DNA of 64,000 nucleotides from Paramacrobiotus metropolitanus (lineage: Eukaryota; Tardigrada; Eutardigrada; Parachela; Macrobiotidae). Below, in pieces: positions 1-11,675 of the stretch. Every line of letters starts with the position of its first letter. Position 1 is the first letter of the stretch. Location: assembly GCF_019649055.1 (NCBI RefSeq), contig NW_026570239.1:310001-374000 (forward strand), given 5' to 3'. Under the pieces are notes generated by a model. That model saw only the letters and a list, made by a program, of their open reading frames with translations, was not told the origin of the DNA and ran no database searches. The translations under genes were made by a program, and so were the position numbers.

Positions 1-464
1 GACTAGGATAAATGATTGGAAGCAAGCTGCTTGAACTGTGGCAAAACTGCCATTGCATGTTGTCCGACTGGATCTGTGGGGCATTGGTCAGATGAATGAA
101 ACGCCCAGTGCGTCTCGGCCAATTTGAACACAAATACTTTTCATGATGTTTGGTCGCTGCTGTCATGATGTGAGTAACGCATGCTGGCCACATGTATATC
201 TCATGTACTCTAATGACGTCAATCCTGTTCTAGCTTATAAGCTGCTACTGCACATGCATTAGGAATCATTCTGTAATCAATGTAGAAACATTCTACATCC
301 GCGTTACTTTACACATTAAAGAACCCAGTTTTACACTGCCAAGACTGTCGTTCTACATATATGCTCTCCATTTTCGGTTTCATTAATTTAACGGATAGCG
401 AGTTGTGGTTGTGTTACGGGCTTATAAAAAGAAAAAAGGATTTTCACGGGTTCCCAGATTGCAG

Positions 465-758
465 TTTCTAACTTTTAATAGCAGCACTATACAAAATCTG
501 GAAACTGGGGCTTTCATTTCGCTACTAAATCTCAAAGTGCTTAGAACGGAAGAAAGACTGTTCGATCCAGTCAGTACTTTGCTCAATATCAGCCGGTCTC
601 AGCTAACAGATTACCTATTCAGAATCCATTGTAGCTGTGATTTCGCCGAATTTCGCAAATGGAGGAACAGTAACAAGGCATTACGAATGGAACTGGAGGA
701 AGGCGAAATAACGTTTTTTTCCAGGCGGTGTTGGAAATCCCCGAATTACGAAAAATGA
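465..758 (+). pseudogene. Leucine-rich-repeat protein fragment (last LRR plus LRR C-terminal cap)
   Basis: After an acceptor (gattgcag, ending at 464) an open frame of about 97 codons runs to a TGA. Its start reads like an LRR unit (LTFNSSTIQNLETGAF, then LLNLKVL) and its end like a cysteine-rich C-terminal cap (HCSCDFAEFRKW, later RRCWKSP). LRR proteins bind ligands outside the cell. No upstream repeats, signal peptide or membrane segment are visible in the first 460 bp, and past the stop another frame continues with cap-like residues (FYPLDCLAKLSNIT), so the piece looks truncated and frameshifted. It could instead be the last exon of a gene beginning outside the window. Confidence 0.4.
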
Positions 759-987
759 AATGTTTTATCCTCTCGACTGTCTTGCCAAACTGTCGAATAT
801 TACTGAGCCAGTATTCGATTTCTCTTAACCGGAGTTTTCTGTTAACGAACCGCTTTGTAAGTGTTAGTCCTATAACCTGGACGACTAATCTGTTCTCAGC
901 GCTTTACAGTCTTCGAATTTCGCGCTCCCTTTCCCTTTTGGAGGCGTAGGCAAAATAGATGCTCTAACCAAATATGCTTCTTCTAAC

Positions 988-1030
988 GATGCTTTTGCCA
1001 ATAACGACGCTTTTGATTGGCAAAAGCATC
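988..1030. repeat. Stem-loop, 15-bp arms
   Basis: GATGCTTTTGCCAAT at 988-1002 is repeated as its exact reverse complement at 1016-1030, with a 13-base loop. It lies 60 bp before a longer palindrome, in DNA with no gene. Confidence 0.8.
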
Positions 1031-1089
1031 ATTATAGGAGGCAAGCTGTGAAAATCTGAAGAATATTCTTATGCGCCTGTAGCCATGAA

Positions 1090-1130
1090 CGAAATTATAC
1101 CAACATAATCATTATGTTGGTATAATTTCG
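1090..1130. repeat. Perfect 41-bp palindrome
   Basis: Arms of 20 bp (1090-1109 and 1111-1130) are exact reverse complements around a single central C. The arm begins CGAAATTATACCAACATAAT. It can form a cruciform or a foldback transcript. No gene lies close. Confidence 0.9.
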
Positions 1131-1271
1131 GCATTATGCAAACATGTTCGGTGGCCGTATATCAGTTCAGACCACTTGCAACTCGTGATATCTGTCACCC
1201 GGTCATCCAGTGCACAGTTTTACCGGTTCAAGCGCAGGATCATTTACTGTACGACGAGAATTCTGGTTGAG

Positions 1272-1509
1272 TCGGTAGCGCATTAGCTGCAGCGAGTTTA
1301 AACTGAACACCAGTTCCGTTAGCCATTGGCGTAACAGTCAACCGCGGATGGGTCATGAACCAATTACTGCGCAACAGCCAGCCGTGGTGACTGCATTATT
1401 CACTTACCAACCTCAGCTGTTGGTTTAGGCATCCACGGTTCGCTGTTACGTCAACAGTTTAACCAAATTAGTGTTCAGTTTAAACTCGCAACAGCTAATG
1501 CGCTACCGA
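1272..1509. mobile_element. MITE with about 39-bp terminal inverted repeats (family 1)
   Basis: The left end (1272-1310) and right end (1471-1509) are inverted copies beginning TCGGTAGCGCATTAGCTG and running on through GCGAGTTTAAACTGAACAC with two mismatches. The 238-bp element has no coding capacity. Inside are TAACAGTCAACCGCG and CATCCACGGTT blocks that also occur in the element at 22381-22671, so both belong to one family. I could not define a target-site duplication here. Confidence 0.75.
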
Positions 1510-2760
1510 GTCCACCAAAATCCTCCCCGTACAGTAAATAACACTACATTTAAACCGGTAAAACTGTTCCCAAGTCCAGGAAAACATTTTTCGAAAATTT
1601 TGCCGCCTACACTGTACATTATTTTACTTTTCGATTCGGCCAACTGGACTTCCACCAGTGAAATTCCTAACAAAGCAATTGTATACAAAAGTGTGAGAGC
1701 GTGAACAAACGATTTTTAAAATACACGGGAGAGTCTGACAAAAAATGTGCATTGTTCGCCCTGTGAACATTTCGAAAATGGGCTTTTTTGATTAGAAGAG
1801 AGCATTACATGGAAATGATAAGAATGAACTGATTTCTCGATAATGAACGTTATTGTCGAAATATCACCACGTGCGTGAAGCATGGTAGAGATCGCTGCAG
1901 TGTCGTAAAAAGTTTCTGGTACAAAGGGTTTTACCTTGCACCTCGACAAAACCGTACGCTAGCGAGGACACTCGCAACTGTAAAAAAAACTTGTCAGGCC
2001 TGGTTTAAGGAGGTGGTGTTTTAATAATCTGAGGTCCAACCATCTCTACGTTTTGCCGGTTAAATGCGTATGCTGTACATCCATTTTAAAGGTTTTATGC
2101 TCCTATATTATAAAAAGCGAACTAGCCATGCATCTGAAATTGCGCTTCCTATAGTATACGGCAATCGTGTAATCCTGTTACGCTTCGGTCATGCAGTGCC
2201 CATAAAAGGCGAGTGCACTTTGCTAGTTATTTGTTCCCAGCAACATGTCATGTTCGCATAGCATACCATTTTGACCACTATTACCATACGCTTCAGCCAA
2301 CCTGACTACGCGCTTCTTCCCTCTTATGTACAGTTTATTATCCTTTAGGCGAAACCGGCATGACACCAACTGCACAATCTTATGACCATGAGCGATGCAA
2401 AACCCCATTTTCCGAGCATCCACAAGAATCGGGTAAATTGTGACATTTGAATAACAATATGTGTCTTTTGTGTTTGTTGTTTTGCTGATTTCGCCCAAAG
2501 AAATACATTTATAGTTCTACAGTACAAGCAATGTAGGTACGAAAACAAACTTCTCATTTTGTGTTTCAGCCATTTCAAAGTGCATACAACTGAAATACCT
2601 ATTGTTGTATGAAAAATCAAAAAGTTCGACAAAAACTGGGGATGCGAAAACAAAACAGCTCCCGCTAGTTTAAAGAATTTTCTTGTTTTTCACACACGAT
2701 CCCTTTCGAAGTTCATTGCTTTTATTGTAACTTCCGTCATTGTACCGATTTCCACAAAAC

Positions 2761-2804
2761 GATAAGAGTAGCTCAAAAACTGCGATAAGAGTAGCTCAAA
2801 AACT
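2761..2804. repeat. 23-bp tandem duplication
   Basis: Two adjacent copies of a unit beginning GATAAGAGTAGCTCAAAAAC. It lies in gene-free DNA. Confidence 0.8.
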
Positions 2805-4762
2805 TCTGAGAATAAAGTTTTGTTTTCTTTTGCTAAACACGAAACCTCCTCTGGTCCTTGCTCTTATCAGTCCTAATAAAGTCAAGATTCGTTGCATCAA
2901 CGAAACGATCTGGCGAAGGGACCACAATATCTAAAGTATGGACTGGAAGAAAGTAAAAACGGACTTTTAAGTACGTTAAAGTGCTGCCGTTACATAAGTT
3001 CTGTGTACAAAACTTGTATACAAAACTCTGTATACTGTACAAAACTTTTGAAAAGGAATAAGTTATGCGAGCCTTTCTCCCCTTATTTGAAACAGATTTT
3101 GTTTCCGCATGATAGCGAACGGACGTCAAAAACGGTTGAGATACGTAGAATAAGTCGGTGCGGAATAATATTAATTTGTAATGTTTCGGTCAGGTTTGCT
3201 GCGCTTCTATGCTGAATGTTGTTATCTCAATCCCGAATCCGGTCAGCTGCAGAATCTGGCTTTCGTTCTGATTTTGAAATCGAAAGAAAGCTTTATGTCA
3301 ACACTAAGATCATCGCGGCGACGATGCCCTGAGAATATGTCAACTTGTACTGCTTATTCGCGCTTCGAAGGAGTATAAGCAGGGATGTAGTGTCGCCATC
3401 TGAAATATATGCAAGGGCTGGGCTAAGCTCGCATAGAAACCCTGAAAACATCTGCCGATGGCGAGAGTCAAAACCGTACCACCATGATCCTAGGCCGATA
3501 TGATTGCCAACGGTTATCGACAAAACAAAGGAATCGCTATGTAAAATACTAAAAATATATATATATATCTGTATAGAGGCTGCCTTTCTAACATTTAGCT
3601 CAATTGTCAGATTCCAGAATGTGCAATTTTTCGCCGATCATGTGATCGGTTAGTCGCTTCACAGAAGAGATAATAATATTTCATTATTTATCTTTTTATT
3701 CGCCTATAGATAATTCGCTTAACATATGCCAATTTTCGATGTACACTAAGTATAATTGTTAACATACTTGCTGTTGTTCTTGTTTTTTACGCAGTGGAAC
3801 AGGCCCTTGTGAAGTCAGTGGAACAGCCATTGCAAAGCACATCGCCACAAATAAAAGACATGCTCCCAGGTAGCGCTGCACTGCTGATCGATTTCCCCTA
3901 TTTTGGCCGTTCAGAACGATTTTTGTCTTCTTGGTCAAACTTTGCAGAAACAAATAGCAGAGCGCAATACTCCAATGGATTTACGGTTGTACTGGAGGAG
4001 CTGTTGTCATTTTCGTCATAGTTGCTGTCCATTGGTCTGGTGTCGTATTAATCGTCAGCGTTGCCATAGCGGGAATGTGACCACTCTGGAGAGCGGCCCA
4101 TTGTTGGCGGGAATTGCGGCAGTAGTATCAAGGCCCAGTCTACAATTTTCCACGGCGTCAACTGAACGGACGCACCCATATCCGGGCAATATGGAAGAAA
4201 GAAAAGAATTGTTCTCGTCTCTTGAGTTGATGGAAACGGAGGTCGCAGAGCTGTTACAGCGGTGCGAAACATGAAAATATGCAACAACCTGCCTGAGAAA
4301 AGTAATCTACAACAGGGCACTAATATTTCCACATTTGTAAAAACAGCAGTTACTCTACATGATTTCAGCATTTGCTAAATAATATTTTGTTGTAGTGTAC
4401 TTATAGCAGTATCTGGGAAACAACATATTGGTGTTTTCAATAGGATACGCGCTCGTTGCACTTTTTGCATGTGGTCCATTACGATAAAATCGGAAAAAGG
4501 TGTATTAAATTTAATAGTGCGCAGTTGTATCCTGCAGGCAATATGCGATAAGCAAAAGCAGAATATCGAATGCTGCAGCCAACATTTTATTCCGCTCATC
4601 GCATTTCTAATATAAAAAAATTGAACCGTTCATATTGAATTTCGAGATCTGCAATAACACTGTCAACCGGAAAACTGCATGCTGCCGGTTTCCTGCATCA
4701 TATCAAATAACGACAGCACTCGGACTAATTCACTCATCCAACGCAATAGCCCGTTAATCGCA

Positions 4763-7021
4763 TTACGACACTCTCGGCCGAACGTACTCCCAGATGCGAA
4801 CAATCTGATTAACGGTATAGTGTGGACTGACATCCACAAAGTATCCCTGATCACACACATCCTCGCGGCACTCCACTATCATCCCACCGTTCTTCACCAG
4901 CCCCTTCTTGGCATCGATCATCCAGTCATTATTCTTCTTCTGTAGATCGCACGCATCGTTGTCCAGCTTCAGCGTGTCGCACACCAACCGTCCCACCTGC
5001 GAAGCGTTCCACGCCGACATCACGGCGCTGACTGTGATATTCCCGGTAATATTCTGTGCGAAGACGTCTCTCTGATTGGGAAGGTCTTCGAAGACCCAGC
5101 GCTGCGTGATGCGCATCTTCTCAGTTAGATAAAACCAGCGTTTCTCGCTGCGGAGTTCCTCCGGGTAAGAATGGTCGGCGGGGAGGAGGGCGGACATAAG
5201 TCCCCAAGGGACACCGATAACGTTGTGCATGCGGGCGCCGCGGATGCCGTCTTGAACGTCGTTTGCCATGGTGGCGTTGACTTGGGCGTCGGTCATGTTG
5301 ATGAGGTCTTTCAGCGCTAGCCAATCAGCGTGGATGGGATAAGCGTCCACGTAGATTATGGCCGCTACGTTTTCCGGATGGTGAGCCGCGTAGTCGTACA
5401 CGAATGCGCCACCGGCGCCCCACCTAAACGCATTAAAAAGCGAATTAGAATTAACCGGTACCGGAAGCAGTTTTTGCGCAATACTAATAATCGTACAATG
5501 CGAACTGTGACGGACATCGAACCGAGCCAAAGAACGAAAAGATTCCGGCAGTTTACGTAGCTTAGCGCAATAATTTAGGCAAATTAGACAAACTGCTTCG
5601 CTTGGATCATGTGAGCACAAATTAAAAGAAGCCTATGAGTAGGAAAGTTTTCAAAACGTTTTGTTGTGGATAATGACTTTTCAGTAGACGAGAAATTAAT
5701 GGTCTGAATAGACTTGTTGATTGTTATTAATCTTCCATCGCTGCTGAAGTTATTTTACGTATTTTAGTGTTTGCATTAATGCAAACGATAGTGTTTAAAA
5801 TGTGTAATATGTACTTAAACAACGATAGCAGAACCGCGCAGAATGAAAAAAATGAATAATGTGCAACACCTCAATTCAAAACAACATCTAAAAAATAAAC
5901 AAGGTTAAAGGAACCATACTCGTAATATAATAAAATAAGCAAGATATGAAGTATTCGTATCTTAAGTACATATTTATTATGAACAGTGTGAAAAAAACGT
6001 TATTGTGCTATAGACACAGTCGCTAATATTCGGATTATTTGGCCGTTGACTACCATAAATTAACCATATACCGGTATGGCAGATGTTTTCACACGTTGTT
6101 AACAACACACCGATTTCTCGTCGAACAACGCAATCACACCTGTGCAAACAAACCTAAACAACGTCTCCCTGTACTGACATACCCGACAAAGATAAACGGC
6201 GCCCGCTCCGTCTGTTTCACCGACTCTATCAGGCTGTGATAATACCCTTCTGGACCATGCTGATCCACCAGCATGTAATCACTCCACCCCAGTCCCACTT
6301 TATCCCAGGAACACGACCGGAAATGCTGCTCACTGACCACGCGCTGCAAACCCAGGTAATCCGCGTACCCGTGGGCGGCTGACCCCTCCCACAACACCAC
6401 CGGGATGCTGGCATTAACCGGGCCTTCGCAATACACATGGACGCTCTGGCTCCGCCCATCGGGAAGGGTGACGGTGTGCAGCGTCCCCCGTGGGGGGTAG
6501 GCTACCGCTCCCGTTCCGTGGTACAGCGCTCCGGCCGCTAGAAAACAAGCCATCACCAGGAAGCAAAAGCGGAGTAGCCAGTTAAAAACAGAGACAATCA
6601 TCGCGATAATGTTCTTTTTTGTGTAATCCAGTAATTTATCCCGGCGGACGTAGATAACGAGGTAAATATTTATCCAGCAGATTATAGTCGCTACTGCTGA
6701 CCAGATGGCTAATTCCACACGGCCGTATAGCGCATATCCGACGCAGATTATTAAGCATAATGAACCGGTTAAAAAATGGTAGATGAATTGGATAAGAGCG
6801 AAGGCGAATTGCTCATAATGTGGATGCGGAGCGATTAATGTATAAAACGACTGTAGCGTAAAAAATGTTAGTAGAGATGTCAGCCATAGCGCGATGTAGT
6901 TATTGACGAGAAGAAATGGGCCACGGGCTTCTAAATACGATCCGTACACCGCCATCCCGATAATCCCGGCGACTAACACGATGCCGAATAATCCATGAAC
7001 GATCCATGCTAATTTCCCCAT
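4763..7021 (-). CDS. Five-pass membrane protein with alpha/beta-hydrolase domain, nucleophile Ser replaced by Gly
   Basis: Two exons (7021-6183 and 5423-4763) joined at a GT-AG intron of 759 bp give 499 residues in frame. Residues about 1-170 hold five hydrophobic segments (first LAWIVHGLFGIVLVAGIIG, last VFNWLLRFCFLVMACFLAAG). An alpha/beta-hydrolase fold follows: strand VVLWEGSAAHG, WDKVGLGWSDY, FIFVG before the elbow, IIYVDAYP, and a C-terminal SPHYTVNQI with a candidate catalytic His. The elbow, created at the splice junction, reads GWGAGG where the family has GxSxGG, so the nucleophile Ser is a Gly (GGC). Several NxT/S sites after the membrane part suggest the domain faces the lumen or outside. 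It may be a non-catalytic binding or scaffold protein. The start is the first ATG before the first membrane segment. Confidence 0.8.
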
Positions 7022-8729
7022 TTTTATGTAAAAGATTCACAGAATCTTTGATAATAATTCACCGGTTTAAACAACCGGTAAAAACTTAGGTGTGCGAAGT
7101 AGAAAAAAAGGATGGAATAAGGAACGATAGAAAAATATCACCGTTGCCCGAGAAATTCGAATATAAACCACGGAGAAAAGGAATGCGAAGGGAATCGGCG
7201 CATCATGTTGCTTACTCTATACAGCGAATATGCTGCGTGTAATCACGCAGGTATGCGATGAGTCAGCGCCGGTGCGTATATTGTGAAAAAGTCACATTGC
7301 GGCGAACTATGCATTATAGTTTAGTCACATGCCACTGAGTGCGTCTGTTGACTAATGCCGATCGATGGAGCGGTGTGTGTTGGCCGAGTGAAAGTGTTGT
7401 CGATAAGGTGCTTTGAATGGAACTGCCCGAGTAAACATTGTACATTACTCCGCAGGCACTTTGTAAGAAATATCGCGGTACTTTGTACGGTATACGTTCA
7501 ACGTGTACAATTGCCGCTATCGTGACGGGTGTTACACAATCACACATATTTCTATGATAACGAGGCGCATTGTTGATTGTTGCTACACGGAGATAGATGA
7601 ACGGTTTGGCAATTATGCGGCTGGTTAGTGTTTTTATAATCGGTATAATATGGCGTGATTGTTCTTTAACATAACGATGTGCGCCACTATGAAAGTAGCG
7701 GAAGAAAATTATGAGCAGCGTTTAAAAGAAAATGCTGGTTCAACAGACAGTTATGCGTTTTTTTGCGCATCGCGTTGTATCGGTGTTATATTAACAACAC
7801 TGCAGGGGTTCTTGTAAATTGTTCCCCAGAAAAGTTATATGCAGGTATTTGGCTGCATTCTTGAAAGAAAGAACTGGCAAGAAATTCATGTAAACCGGTA
7901 AAAGAATTATGGGTTTTAGAAGCGCGAAAACTCGGGTTTTCATTTAACAAAACTTACCTTAAGTAATAAATTTTAATACTGAAGGTTTTATTTTTTTTAG
8001 CATTCATTAATTAATAATTCGTAAAAAAATGGCAGAATAAGAAATTTGATTTAATCCATTTTTATTAACGGTATTTAATTTTAAGCAAGAAAATTGTCTA
8101 GCAATTAAATATTTACGGAAAGCAGAATTTAATAAATCAAATTTTTTAAAAAGAAAACAGATTTTAAATGACACTTTTAAAAAAAGGGTAAATAAAGTGT
8201 AAGAAGGTTAAATTAAGTGTAAGAAAATTTCAGAATTGTTCGGGGAAAATAAAGTGAAAGACCGAGCCTATTTAAATAACTTAATACCGGGAATCAGCAG
8301 TTCGCAATAAAAACCTGCCGTCTCAGCCATTAAACACAGCCGACACGATTTTATTACCCACACTTAACCAGCCGTGACCAGCAGCATGTGGACCGACGTA
8401 ACACACACACACGGTACCCGTTGAACGCGGCGAACGTACACACGGGTGAGGTTCAAGGTCTACAGCGAGCCATTGACACCTCACGCTGGCCAGCAATAAA
8501 CTTTACTCTCTATGTATAATGCCGGCATCACAAGCGAGCCACCGGTTTCCAGTGCAAACTCGTTGGCCCAGGGATGCTGTCCTAATCCATCAGCCGGCTG
8601 TTGTGTTGCGGCCATGGAGCAACGCAGCGGTCATTTGCCAGTAATTGCCAATCAGTCCGTGTGCCGTGTGTTTGACGCGCATTTTCTCCCGGACGTTTGT
8701 CGAAGGAATGCTGCTGCTTTAAGATTTGA
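7022..8729. other. Intergenic region between divergent genes
   Basis: This AT-rich stretch separates the minus-strand hydrolase-like gene from the plus-strand four-pass protein gene, so it presumably holds both promoters. I see no coding frame, RNA gene or clear repeat. Confidence 0.5.
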
Positions 8730-10943
8730 ATGGAGGAGTGTTTCCCAGTTAATTGGATATGGCCATTTTGCGATCGTGCTGCTGGTGGAATAATGTTCGT
8801 ATATTGTCGCATATTACCGTTTAATTAACGTTTTAAAAATGCAGCGTATTTTCATCTGTTACATCTTTTATCGGCTTGCTCTTTCCGTACTTATTTTTTT
8901 ATGGTTGGAGTTGAATGTATTGGGAATTCGGTGTCTTTATAGGTGGCCTACGGAAGCTATGGCAGCGCGGTGTACAGCTTTGTACGTGCTTCGTAATCGG
9001 AATTTATGTATGTTTACCGGCAATTCATGCATTAATCGGTTTTATTACGGCACTTTAGCTTCTTGGTGGGATTTTCACCATTTTTGTTATCTTCGACATC
9101 CAGCCATTCCATTTCTTCGGCCATTCATTTCACGGTGTGTTATGATTATTACCTCTTATGTAATCGTTATAATTTGAAACCTGCTGCTTTAAATTATTTC
9201 GGAACACGCTCTTATGTATTGAACACACTCTTATGTTTCCGAATATTAATCATCCACACACTACCGTTTGGGAAAATATCAGCAAAATACAAACGATAAG
9301 TTGCAGAAACCAAGCGCGATTTTTTGTTTTTTTCCAAGCGGGATTTTTTTTGTTCACTTGCATTAACAACTTGCACTTCTTGAACTTTAAAATAAGATAT
9401 TGAACCAATAATTGAACTTGGTCCTTTAAAAACTATTCAGATTTCAGAAATGTTTTTAGGGTTACAGTGTAAGCATTTTTAATAATGCGGTAAGGGTTTC
9501 TTGGGTGTTTCCATTGAACAGTGTTTATACGGGACAGGTCATGTGGTGAGTCTGGGAAGTTATGTGGAGATCACGGGCGCCGTGGCGTTGTGCGTGTCGG
9601 CATGCGTGCTGGTGGCCGGAGTGTACCGCAGCGTCCAGCAGCTGCTGCTGCCCTGGATGGTCTGCATGGTGCTCTTCACGCTGGTCCTCATCACCGGCAA
9701 CATCCACTTAGTCATACGCAAGGTACGTCCCACGCCGCTCGGCTTTGCCATACGTTTACTAATCGCTCGAGTATACTGTTAACAACTGTAAACCACCGCG
9801 GATCACATGTCAAGTGGCTACTTTTTTGTATCGTCTGCGGAGTGCAGCGTTTTAATGGATAGCGTAAACAACGGGTTTCTTTGCAGTATGAAAAGCCCTA
9901 TAGGGGCAACGGTGCCGATGTCCTCATTTTGGTTATGTCCACGATTTTCTGCCTGATTAACGTAAGCTCGATCCATAATACTCGATCACTAAACAAATAA
10001 ACACTGGCAAATCGATAAAATACTACAGTACCTATAGAAGTACATATATGAAGGAGAAAGCCTTAAGGAAGTAACCACAACGCACAGAAATCCATGAACT
10101 ATTGCACCTAAAATTATTTTAGTCAATTTAGTCATAGCTTATTATTTCTGTACAAGTAATTGCGATTAAGACATGTTCTAAAACCAGAGACGATAGTTCG
10201 AAGCTTCTATGTTTTTCAGATTTATGGAGAATTATGCGTACTTTCTCATTATCAAAACCTCTGTGATGCCAAATCCAACCGACCGAAAGATCATGTGTTA
10301 CCAGAAAAGGTCACTAGCATTTTGTTTTGTAGATATTAGACCCAAGCATGTTAAATCATTATAGCATAAGTTTGTAGTATATTACAAAGACAAAAATTGT
10401 ATAGGTGCTGATTTCACATGGTTTGTATAGAAGTCCATTAGTTTTTTCAAACGCCCAGTACGCGACTTCACCAACTCCCGCACCTGGAGCAGCTACGGCC
10501 CGAGCCTTCCGGCCATCCACCGCATTCCCATCCGCATCAACGTCCCAGGCGCCGCCAACATCTTCTCCAGCAAGACCATGCTGCACACCACCCTGCATTT
10601 GCAGGACTCGGACGCCGAATCCAGTCAGACGCCGGCGTCGCGACAGTGGCGCCGCCTGAAATCCCGCAGTATCTCCACATCGTCGGGTTCGGATATCGCG
10701 CCCAGTGTGGCGGACCGGGAACTGCCGGCGGAGATTCCGGCACCGAAATCCGTAACGCCGGTGGAGAAGGAACGGGTCAAGGCCAAAACGCCTCGCCGGG
10801 AAAAAGAGAGGAAAGAAGCGGCGGAGCCGAAGGAGGATAAACAGACGCTGTTCGCTATTAGTGTTACGTTGCTGCGTCGGCAGTTGGCGTTGTTGGGGTC
10901 GAGGCCGCAAGAACCCGGGAGGCTGGCGTCGGTTCCTGTCTAA
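8730..10943 (+). CDS. Four-pass transmembrane protein with basic C-terminal tail (reconstructed from small exons)
   Basis: Phase-consistent exons are 8730-8798, 8943-8981, 9059-9134, 9538-9722, 9887-9961, then 10220 onward, and a terminal exon ending at 10943. The reading runs MEECFPVNWIWPFCDRAAGG, VAYGSYGSAVYSF, LLGGIFTIFVIFDIQ, ITGAVALCVSACVLVAGVY, LLLPWMVCMVLFTLVLITG, VLILVMSTIFCLIN, CVLSHYQNL: a short Cys-containing N-terminus and four membrane segments, as in LAPTM-like/DUF4728-type insect proteins (weak resemblance). The tail is Ser- and Lys/Arg-rich. The last junction is ambiguous: 10309 to 10434 (347 aa) or 10262 to 10459 (323 aa) both keep frame. AATAAA at 11006 is 63 bp past the stop. 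The product probably sits in a lysosomal or plasma membrane; its function is unknown. Confidence 0.55.
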
Positions 10944-11675
10944 AGCTGGCAAAAATCAAATTAATTTCTGTATACTCATAAATTTTATTGCACTTATTTC
11001 CTATAAATAAAACCATTTTTGGTTATTTACTGGAGATATATAAAAGTGCACTTATCATTTTATCATTTTTTTATTTTCCAAAAAAATTTATTTTTTATAT
11101 CTGATCAGTGTCGTTATTGTCATCTTATCTTTTTAGTTTTTGATTGCTGTCAGTTTATCAAAATAATTAAATTATGTTCCCGTTTAGGATTTAAATTTAT
11201 TTATTGGTTTTGGGTTATTTATTTATTGACACGATGTGTAATGTCAGTATTTCATCACCCAGCTCAGCATTCTTCTCTGATCACGTTTTCCAGCGGCGGT
11301 GATGACACGCCAGATTTTATTGCATTATTGTGCTCTTCGCTCATCCTCTTTGATGCCCGAATCGTGAAAATCAAATTTTAAAGCCGCAATGAATAGATGC
11401 GCGACAGGGCATTATAATCCTAAGTTCCCGCATTTATTGGATACCGGCTGATATCAAACAAATTGTTCCGGTGTAATAAAATCAAAACTGCTGATGTACT
11501 GGAAAAAAACAGCCTGCGTCAACGTGACGCTTCCCTGACAAAAAACCATATATAATCAGTGAATCGAAGAATATCCATTTTCGCGCTGGCGTTCGTTAAG
11601 CAAACATAACAACAAAAACGTTCGACGAGAAAATTATACCGTCTCGTCGTAGAACGTTTTAACGGCCACCGGAAA
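10944..11675. other. Intergenic, AT-rich
   Basis: Contains the polyadenylation signal of the preceding gene (AATAAA, 11006-11011) and the 5' flank of monooxygenase gene A. No gene seen. Confidence 0.5.

Larger units (their letters stand above)
759..4762. other. Gene-poor interval
   Basis: Apart from the palindromes, MITE and short tandem repeat listed separately, no gene is supported here. All frames are short and have no recognisable motif. A slightly GC-richer patch at 3.79-4.28 kb contains splice-like sites and a C-terminal-looking helix (EERKELFSSLELMETEV), but no consistent gene model came out of it. Confidence 0.5.

Noticed and set aside
3790-4280. Possible plus-strand exons with a hydrophobic stretch and a helical C-terminus
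   Set aside because: Several splice combinations are possible, none gives a convincing protein, and no family resemblance was seen.
10359-10952. Long minus-strand open frame (197 codons)
   Set aside because: It lies opposite the last exon of the four-pass protein; its Arg/Pro-rich translation is a shadow of GC-rich codons.
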